The translations under genes were made by a program, and so were the position numbers. This document shows, one piece after another, positions 50,903 through 59,297 of a stretch of DNA of 64,000 bases. Every line of letters starts with the position of its first letter. The stretch's first letter is position 1. Origin of the DNA: Sphingobium sp. OAS761. Its GTDB lineage: Bacteria; Pseudomonadota; Alphaproteobacteria; Sphingomonadales; Sphingomonadaceae. The stretch spans positions 1 to 64,000 of the forward strand of contig NZ_JALJVY010000015.1 in NCBI RefSeq assembly GCF_024168485.1. Direction: 5' to 3'. Below the pieces are notes generated by a model. It ran no database searches and had not been told where the DNA came from. It saw only the letters and a list, made by a program, of their open reading frames with translations.

Positions 50903-51582
50903 GGATGCTGTCCTTTCGAAGCTGTCGTCCCATCACCGAAGACCATGAGGGACGCTTGAGATGCTTGGGCCTCGACATCCCAGCGGGGTGTTTCCACTGT
51001 GCTGGCGGCTAGTTGCACCGGCGCTCCACCATCGGTCGGCAATCCAGCGGAGAAAGTCCCTGGGGAGGCCGGTCGAGTTGCCGGGACAGTTGCGCCTGGC
51101 CCCATCTGAGGGATGACATGGGCCGCGCTGGCATAGACCTTCGCAACATAGCCGTTGCTGAAGCCGCGCCTGCGGTCGCCCGTGTTATAGAGCGAGAGCG
51201 CCGTCGCGATGGCGTGTTGCGGCGTCGGTGCAAGCCGCGCGACGGCCCGGTAGTTGAGCGTGAGAACCCGCGCCGCGGCCGCGAGATTGGCGCAAGGTTC
51301 GAAAGCCTGCTCGATCGACAGGCCGAGCCAGGCCAGATTGGCGCTGTTGATCTGGCCGAGGCCTAGGTCGATGTTGACGCCACGACGGATCAAGGCCCGC
51401 GCTGCCGCTACCGCCTCTTCCTTCGTTGCCACTTCGGGGCGGCGGATGCCGGGGCTGTTCACGCCGATGGCGAGCGTGTTGAAATGGCTTTCCGCGTGGA
51501 CAATCGACATCAATGTCTCGGGCGCCACGCTCGGCCCGCAGGCTCTTGCGAGGGCATAGGCACCGGCGACGTCGAGGATCAC
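50899..51582 (-). CDS. virB1: VirB1 lytic transglycosylase
   Basis: Encodes 227 residues. The lysozyme-like domain is visible with the catalytic Glu in SIVHAESHFNTLAIGVN, the ES motif, and GLGQINSANLAW. There is no clear signal peptide at the given start. It opens the cell wall for pilus assembly. First gene of the virB operon; its 195-base upstream region should contain the operon promoter. Confidence 0.92.
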   Translation of the reverse strand: MILDVAGAYALARACGPSVAPETLMSIVHAESHFNTLAIGVNSPGIRRPEVATKEEAVAAARALIRRGVNIDLGLGQINSANLAWLGLSIEQAFEPCANLAAAARVLTLNYRAVARLAPTPQHAIATALSLYNTGDRRRGFSNGYVAKVYASAAHVIPQMGPGATVPATRPASPGTFSAGLPTDGGAPVQLAASTVETPRWDVEAQASQASLMVFGDGTTASKGQHP

Positions 51583-51777
51583 CGTTCTTCTCCCGTCAAA
51601 GGTTTGAGACGGACAAGGGCGAAGACCGCCAAGCCTGTAAGAGCACGCTGCATCGCGTCTTCTCCCCGCAGCAAATGCCCTTCGCCGCGAAGAAAAAGGC
51701 CTCAGCTATCCGTTGGATTTCACCTCTCTTTTGTTCCGAGCCGGGCCGATTTCGACAATCCCCCCACCTGGGGGGGC
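51583..51777. promoter_or_regulatory. virB operon upstream region with a C6-N4-G7 hairpin
   Basis: The 195 bases between phyH and virB1 hold a palindromic hairpin: CCCCCC (51760-51765), ACCT, GGGGGGG (51770-51776), just after the phyH stop. It may terminate phyH transcripts or be an operator; no T-run follows. Its left part also contains poly-T/CTCTTTTG tracts. No promoter boxes were clear. Confidence 0.35.
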
Positions 51778-52662
51778 CTAGTGCGGGGCCGATCGCTGCC
51801 CTACCAGGAAATCGGCCAGCGCGGCTTCCTGGTCGGGACGCAGAGCGTCGGTTGCGGCCAGATGCTCGGCGAGCCCATCGCGCAACAGAACCGATGGACA
51901 TTGTCCCTCATAGTTGCCGAGATTGGGTCGATGCTGCCGGTAACCGACCAATCCCGCGAGCTCTGGCGGGAAGCGCCTGGCAACCTCGGGCGGATAGACG
52001 AGCCACTGGTTTTCGTAGGGCTTCAGCCAGCCAAGGCAGTAGCTGACAATGATGCCACGCCGCACGCCAGGACTGGCGTTCGCGCCGGCGCCGTGAAGCG
52101 TCGAGCCCAGAAAGACGATTGCTGAGCCGGGGGCGCATTCGATCGCCAAGGGATCTCTCTCCTGCGCCTCTGCGTCACCGCCATTTTGGCTGCCCGGCCA
52201 GATAAGCGTCGCGCCGTTCTCGCGGCGGAAGGGCGTCAGCGGCCACATGACGTTGACCAGATATTCAACCTCACCCGTCACGCCGCACCACATGTCCTGA
52301 TCGCGATGAGGGAACTGCGCTGGTGCCCCGGGATGGAGTTCCAATGCCTGGGCGAGGTTGAGCTGAATGACGTCGCACCATGGCTCCAGGACTGTGCGGG
52401 CGAGATCGAGGATCGCGGAATTTTGGATCAGTTCGGCTGCGTGATCGCTTCGCTTCAGCAGCCCCCCGAACCGCTTGGTCCTCGGTCCATAGAAGCCGCC
52501 TTGACAGAAGGGGGTATCTACAAAGCGCTGCGCGAGATCGCGATCGACGGCCCGGATAACATCCGGGGTCACAATGTCGTGCAGGACGCAGTAGCCACGC
52601 GTAGTAAGTTCATTCGTGGCGGCGATATGCCCATGTTCATGGGCCAGGGTGGCGCTAGCCAT
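51778..52662 (-). CDS. phyH: Phytanoyl-CoA dioxygenase family (PhyH) protein
   Basis: Encodes 294 residues from ATG 52662, with AGGAGA upstream. The 2-oxoglutarate/Fe(II) oxygenase motif is present: FPHRDQDMW (H-x-D ligands), a downstream His in STLHGAGANAS and the Arg in RRGIIVSY that binds 2-oxoglutarate. It lies directly after luxI with near overlap. A phyH gene next to luxI is a recurrent sphingomonad arrangement. It may oxidise the acyl chain of the signal or another lipid substrate; that is inferred. Confidence 0.85.
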   Translation of the reverse strand: MASATLAHEHGHIAATNELTTRGYCVLHDIVTPDVIRAVDRDLAQRFVDTPFCQGGFYGPRTKRFGGLLKRSDHAAELIQNSAILDLARTVLEPWCDVIQLNLAQALELHPGAPAQFPHRDQDMWCGVTGEVEYLVNVMWPLTPFRRENGATLIWPGSQNGGDAEAQERDPLAIECAPGSAIVFLGSTLHGAGANASPGVRRGIIVSYCLGWLKPYENQWLVYPPEVARRFPPELAGLVGYRQHRPNLGNYEGQCPSVLLRDGLAEHLAATDALRPDQEAALADFLVGQRSAPH

Positions 52663-52673
52663 GATGTCTCTCC

Positions 52674-53288
52674 TCACGCCGCTGCCGCCAGATCGCGCAA
52701 GGCGACCGATCGATAAACGCCCGCTGCCGCCATCTTGGCCGGAGTTCGCGCATCAATATCGATCGCCAGGGCAATCAGATCAGCCCCTGCTTGCGCTGCG
52801 GGCAGGCCCAGGGGCCGGCACTCCCATCCGAAGCTGAGTATCTGCTGGAACCACGGCCGCTCCGCGACGCCCGTATATTGGCTGATCCGATGCTCGAGCG
52901 CATAGTCGACCAAGGCTGAAACCAACTGGTCGCGAACGAGGCGACGATCGCGTGCGCAGAGCCGCCTCGACAGGCAGAAGCGGGTGATCTCCAAAATGTC
53001 CCGCCCGCTCGGCGGCGGCGCTTCACAAAGGCCGGGAAAGATGGAGCCGAGGATATGCGCGCCATCGGTTGCAAGCAGGCGCGCCGACCCCAAATGGCGC
53101 CCATCGGGGCTGGGGATGACGATATAGGTCGCATTCTCGCTGTCGAACTGATCGACTTCATAGCGACCTTCGAGGACGGGAACGTCCCATTTGAGTAGAT
53201 CTACGAAAACCTCCTTACGGTCCTCGAACATCGACCTGAAAAGTTCGTCCGTCATGGCGGACGAGTAACCACTTGCAATCTGTCGCAT
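52674..53288 (-). CDS. luxI: N-acyl-homoserine lactone synthase (LuxI family)
   Basis: Encodes 204 residues with the LuxI pattern: Arg/Phe/Trp residues in MFEDRKEVFVDLLKWDVPVLEGRYEVDQFDSENATYIVI, containing the R, F, W and E-x-D-x-(F/Y)-D block, then the GSARLLAT core, LCEAPPPSGRDILEITRFC and the conserved Arg (TRF). It makes an acyl-homoserine lactone from S-adenosylmethionine and an acyl carrier. A strong AGGAGG ribosome binding site is buried in a hairpin (53289-53314). The upstream region has a lux-box-like palindrome. Confidence 0.92.
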   Translation of the reverse strand: MRQIASGYSSAMTDELFRSMFEDRKEVFVDLLKWDVPVLEGRYEVDQFDSENATYIVIPSPDGRHLGSARLLATDGAHILGSIFPGLCEAPPPSGRDILEITRFCLSRRLCARDRRLVRDQLVSALVDYALEHRISQYTGVAERPWFQQILSFGWECRPLGLPAAQAGADLIALAIDIDARTPAKMAAAGVYRSVALRDLAAAA

Positions 53289-53314
53289 CTGACTTCCTCC
53301 TTTGAGGAGGTCAG
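53289..53314 (-). promoter_or_regulatory. Hairpin covering the luxI ribosome binding site
   Basis: In the minus-strand transcript CCTCCT pairs with AGGAGG across CAA, and CTGA pairs with TCAG outside, with a 3-base bulge. The AGGAGG of the stem is the ribosome binding site of luxI and the ATG follows immediately. It would block ribosomes unless opened by temperature, an RNA or coupling. Confidence 0.5.
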
Positions 53315-53341
53315 TCGATCAAAAGGCGGCCCGCGCCGTTA

Positions 53342-53357
53342 TCCCCAGAACTGGGGA
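53342..53357. promoter_or_regulatory. Lux-box-like palindrome upstream of luxI
   Basis: TCCCCAG-AA-CTGGGGA, 7-bp arms, about 54 bases upstream of the luxI ATG and in the gap after the first luxR stop. Position and symmetry fit a LuxR operator; sphingomonad lux boxes vary, so the call is tentative. Confidence 0.5.
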
Positions 53358-53359
53358 GA

Positions 53360-54103
53360 TCATCGGCCGAAGACATCGGCGAAGCTGATCTGTCCGTCGA
53401 ACAGCGCACGGATTGCGAGGAGAGTTCGCCTGGTGGTTCCGTATCGCTCGCGCGCATCCTTCACATGCTGGGTCACGGTTTCCTGCCCGATACCCAGAAT
53501 GCGGCTGATTTCCCAATCCGTCTTGCCCCGTGCGACCAGGGCCACGCATTCCGCTTGCCGGTCTGTCAGGCGGGTGAATTCCATCGGCACCGTGCCAGTT
53601 CTACCGAGACGGCGCGCCGCCTCGAACGCAAATCCTCCAATCAGTTGGACAAAGGGCAATTGATCTCGATCGATTTCGCCGCCGCTTCTCGTGGCGAACG
53701 AACAGGATCCGTTGAGTTCCCCAGGAAGATGGGCGGGAATGGTGAACCCCTCGCCCAGGCCGGCTGTCCTCGCGTCCGCGAGGACGGAACGATCGGCAGG
53801 CGTCAAGTCTATCAGGCGTCCGACGTCAGACCAGGTGAAACCGACGCTGGTTCGCTGGCTCGCGCGGTGGATCGGATCGCAGGCATAGAGGCGCCGGGCC
53901 TCGAAACATTCTATCCAGTCTGCCGGATAGTCGACCAGGTTGATCCGATGGCCAGCATTCGTGAGTTCAACGTGATGGACCAGCGCGAAATAGGCAAAGC
54001 CCATGCGCCGGGTCATCTCGGCGAGGAGGTCTTTGAGGGCGTCGGCCGATGGTAGCGCGGCGGCAGAAGCGCAGAACGCCCGTACATGGGATAGGCCGAT
54101 CAT
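53360..54103 (-). CDS. luxR: LuxR family autoinducer-binding regulator (first)
   Basis: Encodes 247 residues. The N-terminal domain (about 20-165) has autoinducer-binding features: YFALVHHVE, NLVDYPADWIECFEARRLYACDPIHRASQRTSVGFTW (with W, Y, D positions of the ligand pocket). The C-terminal HTH is LTDRQAECVALVARGKTDWEISRILGIGQETVTQHVKDARERYGTTRR in parts. It should bind the LuxI product. The start at 54103 excludes a long spurious extension. The gene ends 72 bases upstream of luxI. Confidence 0.9.
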   Translation of the reverse strand: MIGLSHVRAFCASAAALPSADALKDLLAEMTRRMGFAYFALVHHVELTNAGHRINLVDYPADWIECFEARRLYACDPIHRASQRTSVGFTWSDVGRLIDLTPADRSVLADARTAGLGEGFTIPAHLPGELNGSCSFATRSGGEIDRDQLPFVQLIGGFAFEAARRLGRTGTVPMEFTRLTDRQAECVALVARGKTDWEISRILGIGQETVTQHVKDARERYGTTRRTLLAIRALFDGQISFADVFGR

Positions 54104-54116
54104 CGCGCATGGCTGG

Positions 54117-54878
54117 CTAGAGAAGAGCGTCCATGTTGAGATGCCCGTCCCGCACCGCGCGAAGCACGAGCTGCGTACGACGGCGCACGCCGTAGCGACG
54201 GCGCGCGGCCTCCACATATTCGTGAACCGTGTCGCGGCTGAGCCCCAGAATCTGGCCGATCTCCCAATCGCTTTTCCCCTGGGCGACCAGGGCCAGACAT
54301 TCAATCTGTCGCGGGCTGAGCGCGACGCAGGCCAGGGGGCGACTGCCGTCATCGACCAGTTCGCGGGCGCGGTCGAATGCGACCGATCCCAGCAATCGGA
54401 CGAGGAGTACGTCCGCCGGTTCCAGTGCCGCGTCCGAGGCGCGAGCAGCTGTGAAGATCGCTTCCGCTTCACCCGGTGTACGGATCGGCATGCTGTAGCC
54501 CGAAGCAAGATGATGGTCGCGGGCGCGTGCAAGGATATCCCCCTGACGGGGCGTCAAATCGATGATGTCGCCGACGCGGTCCCATGCCAGACCTGATGGC
54601 GTTCGCGCGCAGGCAGCATGGATCGGGTCTTCCAGATAATGCCGTTCTTCCAGCACCTCCTCCAACCAGCTGGCAGGATATGTGGTCAGGAACAAGGCCC
54701 CGTCCGCCCCGCGCTGCAAATCGACATTATGGATGAGCGCGAACCACTGGAATCCGAACTGGCGGATGGCCGCGTCGATGACCCGGTGGAGATCCTCGAG
54801 TGTCTCCGCCCGCGCGCAGGCGTCAGTGAATTCGGCGAGGTCGGACAATCGACCGCAATCTTTGATCTTCGTAGCCAT
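54117..54878 (-). CDS. luxR: LuxR family autoinducer-binding regulator (second)
   Basis: Encodes 253 residues and is similar to the first LuxR in domain order, e.g. FALIHNVDLQ, YPASWLEEVLEERHYLEDPIHAACARTPSGLAWD, then the HTH LSPRQIECLALVAQGKSDWEIGQILGLSRDTVHEYVEAARRRYGVRRR in parts. Probably an ancient tandem duplicate. It could form heterodimers or respond to another signal. The ATG at 54878 follows a MATKIKDCG start; an upstream in-frame start at 54950 is less likely. 13 bases separate it from the first. Confidence 0.88.
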   Translation of the reverse strand: MATKIKDCGRLSDLAEFTDACARAETLEDLHRVIDAAIRQFGFQWFALIHNVDLQRGADGALFLTTYPASWLEEVLEERHYLEDPIHAACARTPSGLAWDRVGDIIDLTPRQGDILARARDHHLASGYSMPIRTPGEAEAIFTAARASDAALEPADVLLVRLLGSVAFDRARELVDDGSRPLACVALSPRQIECLALVAQGKSDWEIGQILGLSRDTVHEYVEAARRRYGVRRRTQLVLRAVRDGHLNMDALL

Positions 54879-54948
54879 TATGAAAGGCTCGGACGAAGGA
54901 CTGGCGCCGTCCAGCCCCCAAGCGACGAAGCTGACGCCGAACGCGACC

Positions 54949-54969
54949 AATTGAGAACGAGTCTCAATT
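54949..54969. promoter_or_regulatory. Palindrome upstream of luxR pair, copy A
   Basis: AATTGAGA and TCTCAATT separated by ACGAG, perfect 8-bp arms. Lies 70 bases upstream of the second luxR start and could be its operator. Confidence 0.5.
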
Positions 54970-54993
54970 CGATCCGTTTCGAATGAATCAGCT

Positions 54994-55023
54994 ATGACAC
55001 TTTGCCTCAGGGTAAAGTGTCAT
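54994..55023. promoter_or_regulatory. Palindrome in the luxR/regulator divergent region, copy B
   Basis: ATGACACTTT and AAAGTGTCAT separated by 10 bases, perfect 10-bp arms. It lies between the luxR pair and the divergent gene at 55098, so it may serve both. Confidence 0.55.
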
Positions 55024-55097
55024 ACTCGACAAAATATGCGGGCTGATCGCCCAAGGGATTCACATTGATCCGCCTTTGTGCTTGATTCAGTCCCGCT

Positions 55098-55667
55098 ATG
55101 TTTCACGATGCCTCTCCTCGATCAAACGCACCCGGCGCATGCGATATGGTCTCGATATTGCAGCGGCTTTCGGGTTTTTCGCGCCCACGCTACGCATTCA
55201 TGCTGCTTAACCTAATCGCCCAGGTTGCCGGTCCCGACGGAAGCGCAGGGCCGTGGATCGTTCGCGATGGCAAGAGGATATCCCTGCGCGACTGGCTTTG
55301 CGATGCGCTGGCTCCAATGGCAGTTCGCGAGACCCGACGGTCAGCCCTCATACAACGCGTTCGCGCTGATCTGCTGGAATGCGGCGAACTTCCGGCCGAT
55401 CCCGTTAAATGCGATGCTGCAATCGATCAGGTGGCAATCTCGCGAGCGCGTGTCGCCGGCAAAAGCAACCTCAGCCGGGCGGTATCCGAGCTCGTAGCCG
55501 CCGGACTATTGCGCCGGCACTATGAAGGATATCGAGTGGACCATCACAATAGGGGTGGGCAGCGCCACGCGGTTTACACCCTCATAGGTGCCTCTCGAAG
55601 GCTGAGCGCTTCGGCGAGTCAGCCTGAGCGGCCGGTTCATCAAGCGGAGTTCGATTTCGCATTCTAG
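55098..55667 (+). CDS. Putative winged-helix regulator, 189 aa
   Basis: Family not recognised. The C-terminal half (VAGKSNLSRAVSELVAAGLLRRHYEGYRVDHHNRGGQRHAVYTL, about 120-163) has the layout of a winged helix: recognition helix followed by a beta-hairpin wing. The N-terminus (LQRLSGFSRPRYAFMLLNLIAQVAG) is helical. It is divergent from the luxR pair with a 10-bp-arm palindrome between, which suggests an autoregulated repressor. An ATG at 55146 is a possible alternative start. Confidence 0.6.
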   Translation: MFHDASPRSNAPGACDMVSILQRLSGFSRPRYAFMLLNLIAQVAGPDGSAGPWIVRDGKRISLRDWLCDALAPMAVRETRRSALIQRVRADLLECGELPADPVKCDAAIDQVAISRARVAGKSNLSRAVSELVAAGLLRRHYEGYRVDHHNRGGQRHAVYTLIGASRRLSASASQPERPVHQAEFDFAF

Positions 55668-55680
55668 GGGTTATGCATTG

Positions 55681-55732
55681 GCTTTGCGATCACCGTCATG
55701 GCTGACATATCGTTAGCCATGACGGTCAAAGC
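55681..55732. terminator. Long bidirectional hairpin between convergent genes
   Basis: ACCGTCATGGCT (55692-55703) and AGCCATGACGGT (55715-55726) are perfectly complementary, with an outer GCTTTG/CAAAGC pair. It lies between the ends of the regulator gene and the cusF gene and probably terminates transcription from both sides. Confidence 0.6.
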
Positions 55733-55744
55733 CTGTTCGGTTTG

Positions 55745-56140
55745 TCAGGGCTGCTTATGGATTGCGGTCACTTCGCCGGCGTTGCCAGTCAATGTGAGAT
55801 CGAAATCGACTTTCTCGCCGATCTTCGCCGCATCAATGATTGCAGGTGCCGCCTTGAATGCCATCGTCATCGCGGGCCATTTGACTTCCGGGATCGCGCC
55901 ATGATCCAGCGTGATCGTCCCGGCAGCCTTGTCGATCGCGGTTATCGTACCATGCCCCTTGGCCATGATCGGCACAGAGGCCGCCGGCGCCATCGCCATG
56001 TTGCCCATGTCGCTGTTCGTGGCTTCAGCGGCAGGTGCGGCCTGGTTGGTTTCCGCCGTAACCGGCGTCTCCGCCTTTTTGCCGCAGGCGGCAGTCAGCG
56101 CAGCGAGGCCGAGCGCAATGGTCAATCGTACATGCTTCAT
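55745..56140 (-). CDS. cusF: CusF-type periplasmic copper-binding lipoprotein
   Basis: Encodes 131 residues. The signal sequence ends in the lipobox LTAAC (Cys about 19). A linker containing a Met-rich stretch (NSDMGNMAMAP) leads to the CusF domain: GHGTITAIDKAAGTITLDHGAIPEVKWPAMTMAFKAAP, with the His, Trp and two Met (H-x-W-P-x-M-x-M pattern) that bind Cu(I) or Ag(I). It probably hands copper to the CusCBA pump encoded just upstream. It is the last gene of the operon. Confidence 0.9.
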   Translation of the reverse strand: MKHVRLTIALGLAALTAACGKKAETPVTAETNQAAPAAEATNSDMGNMAMAPAASVPIMAKGHGTITAIDKAAGTITLDHGAIPEVKWPAMTMAFKAAPAIIDAAKIGEKVDFDLTLTGNAGEVTAIHKQP

Positions 56141-56153
56141 GACAATTTCTCCT

Positions 56154-59100
56154 TCATGATGAAACGGGTTGGAGGGAGGATTTTGCCCTCGGCCGCCGGA
56201 GCAGCAGATAGGCGGCGGGAAGGACGAACATCGACAGCAGCGGCGCGGTCAACATGCCGCCGATCATCGGCGCGGCAATCCGGCTCATGACTTCGGAACC
56301 GGCACCGGACCCGAGCAGGATCGGCAGCAGGCCGGCGAGGATCACGGCCACCGTCATCGCCTTGGGCCGTACACGCAGCAGCGCGCCTTCGCGCACCGCC
56401 CCCTCGACCTGCGCCGCATCCGGATTGGCGCCGTGTTCGTCGAGGGCATTTTTCAGATAGATCAGCATCACCACACCGAACTCAGCCGAAACACCCGCCA
56501 GCGCGATGAACCCCACGCCGGTTGCGACCGACTGGTGGAAGCCGAGCAGATAGAGAATCCAGAAGCCGCCAGTCAGCGCGAACGGCAGCGTTCCCATGAT
56601 GAGCGCCGCTTCGTCGAACCGCCCGAAGATCATGTAGAGCAGCACGAAGATGATGAGCAGCGTCGCTGGCACGACCAGTTTGAGCTTGTCCACGGCGCGC
56701 TGGAGATATTCGAACTGGCCGGAATAGGCGATGCTGACGCCCGGCGAGAGCTTGACCTGTTTCGCGACGGCGCGCTGTAGATCGCCGACCACCGAGGCCA
56801 GATCGCGGTCGCGCACGTCGATATAGACCCATGTCGATGGCCGGGCATTCTCGGTCTTAAGCATGGGCGGGCCTTCGGCGATCGAGACGGTCGCTACCGT
56901 TCCGAGGGTGATCTGCTGGCCCGAGGGTGTCAGGACAGGCAGCGTACGCAGGCTTTCAAGGCTGTCACGCAGCTCGCGCGGATAGCGCACGCTGATCGGG
57001 TATCGCGCCAGCCCTTCGACCGTCTCGCCGATCGTCTCACCGCCAATTGCACCCGAAACGATGGCCTGAACGTCGGTGATATTGAGGCCATACCTGGCGG
57101 CAGCGGCGCGATCGATGTCGACATCGACATAGCGCCCCCCGGTCAGTCTCTCCGCCAGCGCCGAGCTGACCCCTGGCACCGTTTTCGCCACCGTCTCAAC
57201 ATCATGGGCGATCCGGTCGAGCTGGGCGAGATCGGCGCCCGACACCTTGACGCCGATCGGACTCTTGATGCCGGTAGCGAGCATGTCGATCCGGTTGCGG
57301 ATCGGCGGCACCCAGACATTGGCGAGACCGGGCAGCTTCACCGTGCGATCAAGCTCTTCCACCAGCTTGTCGTGGGTCATTCCCGGTCGCCACTGGTCAC
57401 GCGGCTTGAACTGGATGGTGGTCTCGAACATCTCTAGCGGGGCCGGGTCCGTCGCGGTCTCGGCCCGCCCCGCTTTGCCAAAGACGCTTTGCACCTCGGG
57501 GACGGACTTGATGAGCCGGTCAGTCTGTTGGAGCAGCTCTGACGCCTTCGCCGCCGAGAGGCCCGGCAAAGCCGAAGGCATGTAGAGCAGGTCGCCTTCG
57601 TCCAGATTTGGCATGAATTCGCCGCCGAGCCGCGTCAGTGGCCAGGCTGTCGTTGCGAACACGAGCGCGGCAATCAGAAGGACCGTTTTCGGCTTCCGCA
57701 TCGTCCAGTCGAGCGCCGGCCGATAGATGTTGGTCAGCCAACGGTTGACGGGGTTCGCCTGTTCGGCGGGGATGCGCCCGCGGATCAACCAGCCCATCAG
57801 GATCGGCACTAGGGTCACGGAGAGGATGGCGGCCGCCGCCATCGCGTAGGTCTTGGTAAAAGCGAGCGGCGCGAACAGCCGGCCTTCCTGGGCTTCCAGC
57901 GTGAACACCGGCACGAAAGACAGCGTGATGATGAGCAGGCTGAAAAACAGTGCTGGACCAACCTCGGCCGCGGCCTCGGTGATGACGATCCAGCGCATTT
58001 CACCGCAGAGATGCTTATCCGGGTGATCCTGCTCCCAGCGTTCGATCTTCTTATGGGCATTCTCGATCATGACCACCGCCGCATCGACCATCGCCCCTAT
58101 GGCGATCGCGATGCCGCCTAGGGACATGATATTGGCGTTGACCCCCTGGAACCGCATGACGACGAACGCGGCCAGGACGCCCAGCGGCAAAGTCAGGATC
58201 GCCACCAGCGCGGAACGGACGTGCCACAGGAACAGCCCACAGACGATGGCGACGACGATGAACTCCTCAATCAGCTTGTGCGTGAGATTCTCGACCGCGC
58301 GATCGATGAGCTGCGAGCGGTCATAGACCGTGACCAGTTCGACCCCCTTGGGCAGGCTTGCCTTAAGTGCGGCAAGCTTGTCCTTCACACCCGCGATCGT
58401 CTCACGGGCGTTCTTGCCCGACCGCAGGATGACGACACCGCCCGCGACTTCACCCTCACCGTTGAGTTCGGCGATGCCGCGGCGCATTTCGGGGCCGGTC
58501 TGGATCGTGGCGACGTCACCAAGGGTCACTGGCACGCCGCCGCTCGCGGTCCGCAGTGGAATAGCCCGGAAATCGTCAAGCGTCTTCAGATAGCCCGAAG
58601 CGCGGACCATATATTCCGCCTCAGCCATCTCGAGAACCGAGCCGCCCGACTCCTGATTGGCCTTTTGAATGGCCTCGACTGCCTGGGCATGGGTGATGCC
58701 ATAGGCGGTTAGCTTCACCGGATCGAGCTGCACCTGGTATTGCTTGACCATGCCGCCGATGCTGGCGACCTCGGCAACCCCGGGCACGGTCTTCAGCTCA
58801 TAACGCAGGAACCAGTCCTGAAGACCGCGAAGCTGGGCGAGATCATGCTGGCCGGTGCGATCGACCAGCGCATATTCGTAGACCCAGCCCACGCCCGTCG
58901 CATCCGGCCCCAGCGTGCTGCTGGCACTGGCCGGCAACCGGCCCTGGACTTGGTTGAGATATTCAAGCACGCGGCTACGTGCCCAGTAGAGATCGGTGCC
59001 GTCCTCGAAAATCACATAGACGAAGCTGTCGCCGAAGAAGGAATAACCGCGCACCGTCTTCGCGCCGGGCACAGACAACATGGTGGTCGTGAGCGGATAT

Positions 59101-59297
59101 GTGACCTGGTTCTCGACGATCTGCGGGGCCTGGCCCGGATAGGAGGTGCGGATCACGACCTGAACGTCGGACAGGTCGGGGAGCGCGTCGATCGGCGTCG
59201 ATCGCACTGCCCAGAGGCCCACGCCAACGAGCGCGAGCATCCCGATCAAGACGAAGAAGCGGTTCCTAACCGACCAGCGGATGAGATGCGCGATCAC
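56154..59297 (-). CDS. cusA: Heavy-metal RND efflux pump CusA/CzcA family
   Basis: Encodes 1047 residues, the usual size. Features: N-terminal helix [50 protein letters not shown], and the HME-RND TM4 region [26 protein letters not shown]. Three Met positions for Cu(I)/Ag(I) relay cannot be fixed by eye. It exports metal with CusB and CusC from periplasm to outside. The start overlaps the cusB stop by four bases. Confidence 0.93.
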   Translation of the reverse strand: MIAHLIRWSVRNRFFVLIGMLALVGVGLWAVRSTPIDALPDLSDVQVVIRTSYPGQAPQIVENQVTYPLTTTMLSVPGAKTVRGYSFFGDSFVYVIFEDGTDLYWARSRVLEYLNQVQGRLPASASSTLGPDATGVGWVYEYALVDRTGQHDLAQLRGLQDWFLRYELKTVPGVAEVASIGGMVKQYQVQLDPVKLTAYGITHAQAVEAIQKANQESGGSVLEMAEAEYMVRASGYLKTLDDFRAIPLRTASGGVPVTLGDVATIQTGPEMRRGIAELNGEGEVAGGVVILRSGKNARETIAGVKDKLAALKASLPKGVELVTVYDRSQLIDRAVENLTHKLIEEFIVVAIVCGLFLWHVRSALVAILTLPLGVLAAFVVMRFQGVNANIMSLGGIAIAIGAMVDAAVVMIENAHKKIERWEQDHPDKHLCGEMRWIVITEAAAEVGPALFFSLLIITLSFVPVFTLEAQEGRLFAPLAFTKTYAMAAAAILSVTLVPILMGWLIRGRIPAEQANPVNRWLTNIYRPALDWTMRKPKTVLLIAALVFATTAWPLTRLGGEFMPNLDEGDLLYMPSALPGLSAAKASELLQQTDRLIKSVPEVQSVFGKAGRAETATDPAPLEMFETTIQFKPRDQWRPGMTHDKLVEELDRTVKLPGLANVWVPPIRNRIDMLATGIKSPIGVKVSGADLAQLDRIAHDVETVAKTVPGVSSALAERLTGGRYVDVDIDRAAAARYGLNITDVQAIVSGAIGGETIGETVEGLARYPISVRYPRELRDSLESLRTLPVLTPSGQQITLGTVATVSIAEGPPMLKTENARPSTWVYIDVRDRDLASVVGDLQRAVAKQVKLSPGVSIAYSGQFEYLQRAVDKLKLVVPATLLIIFVLLYMIFGRFDEAALIMGTLPFALTGGFWILYLLGFHQSVATGVGFIALAGVSAEFGVVMLIYLKNALDEHGANPDAAQVEGAVREGALLRVRPKAMTVAVILAGLLPILLGSGAGSEVMSRIAAPMIGGMLTAPLLSMFVLPAAYLLLRRPRAKSSLQPVSS

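Noticed and set aside
51760-51776. GC hairpin upstream of virB1 considered as a lux box
   Set aside because: The symmetry differs from the 53342 palindrome and it directly follows the phyH stop; transcript end is as likely.
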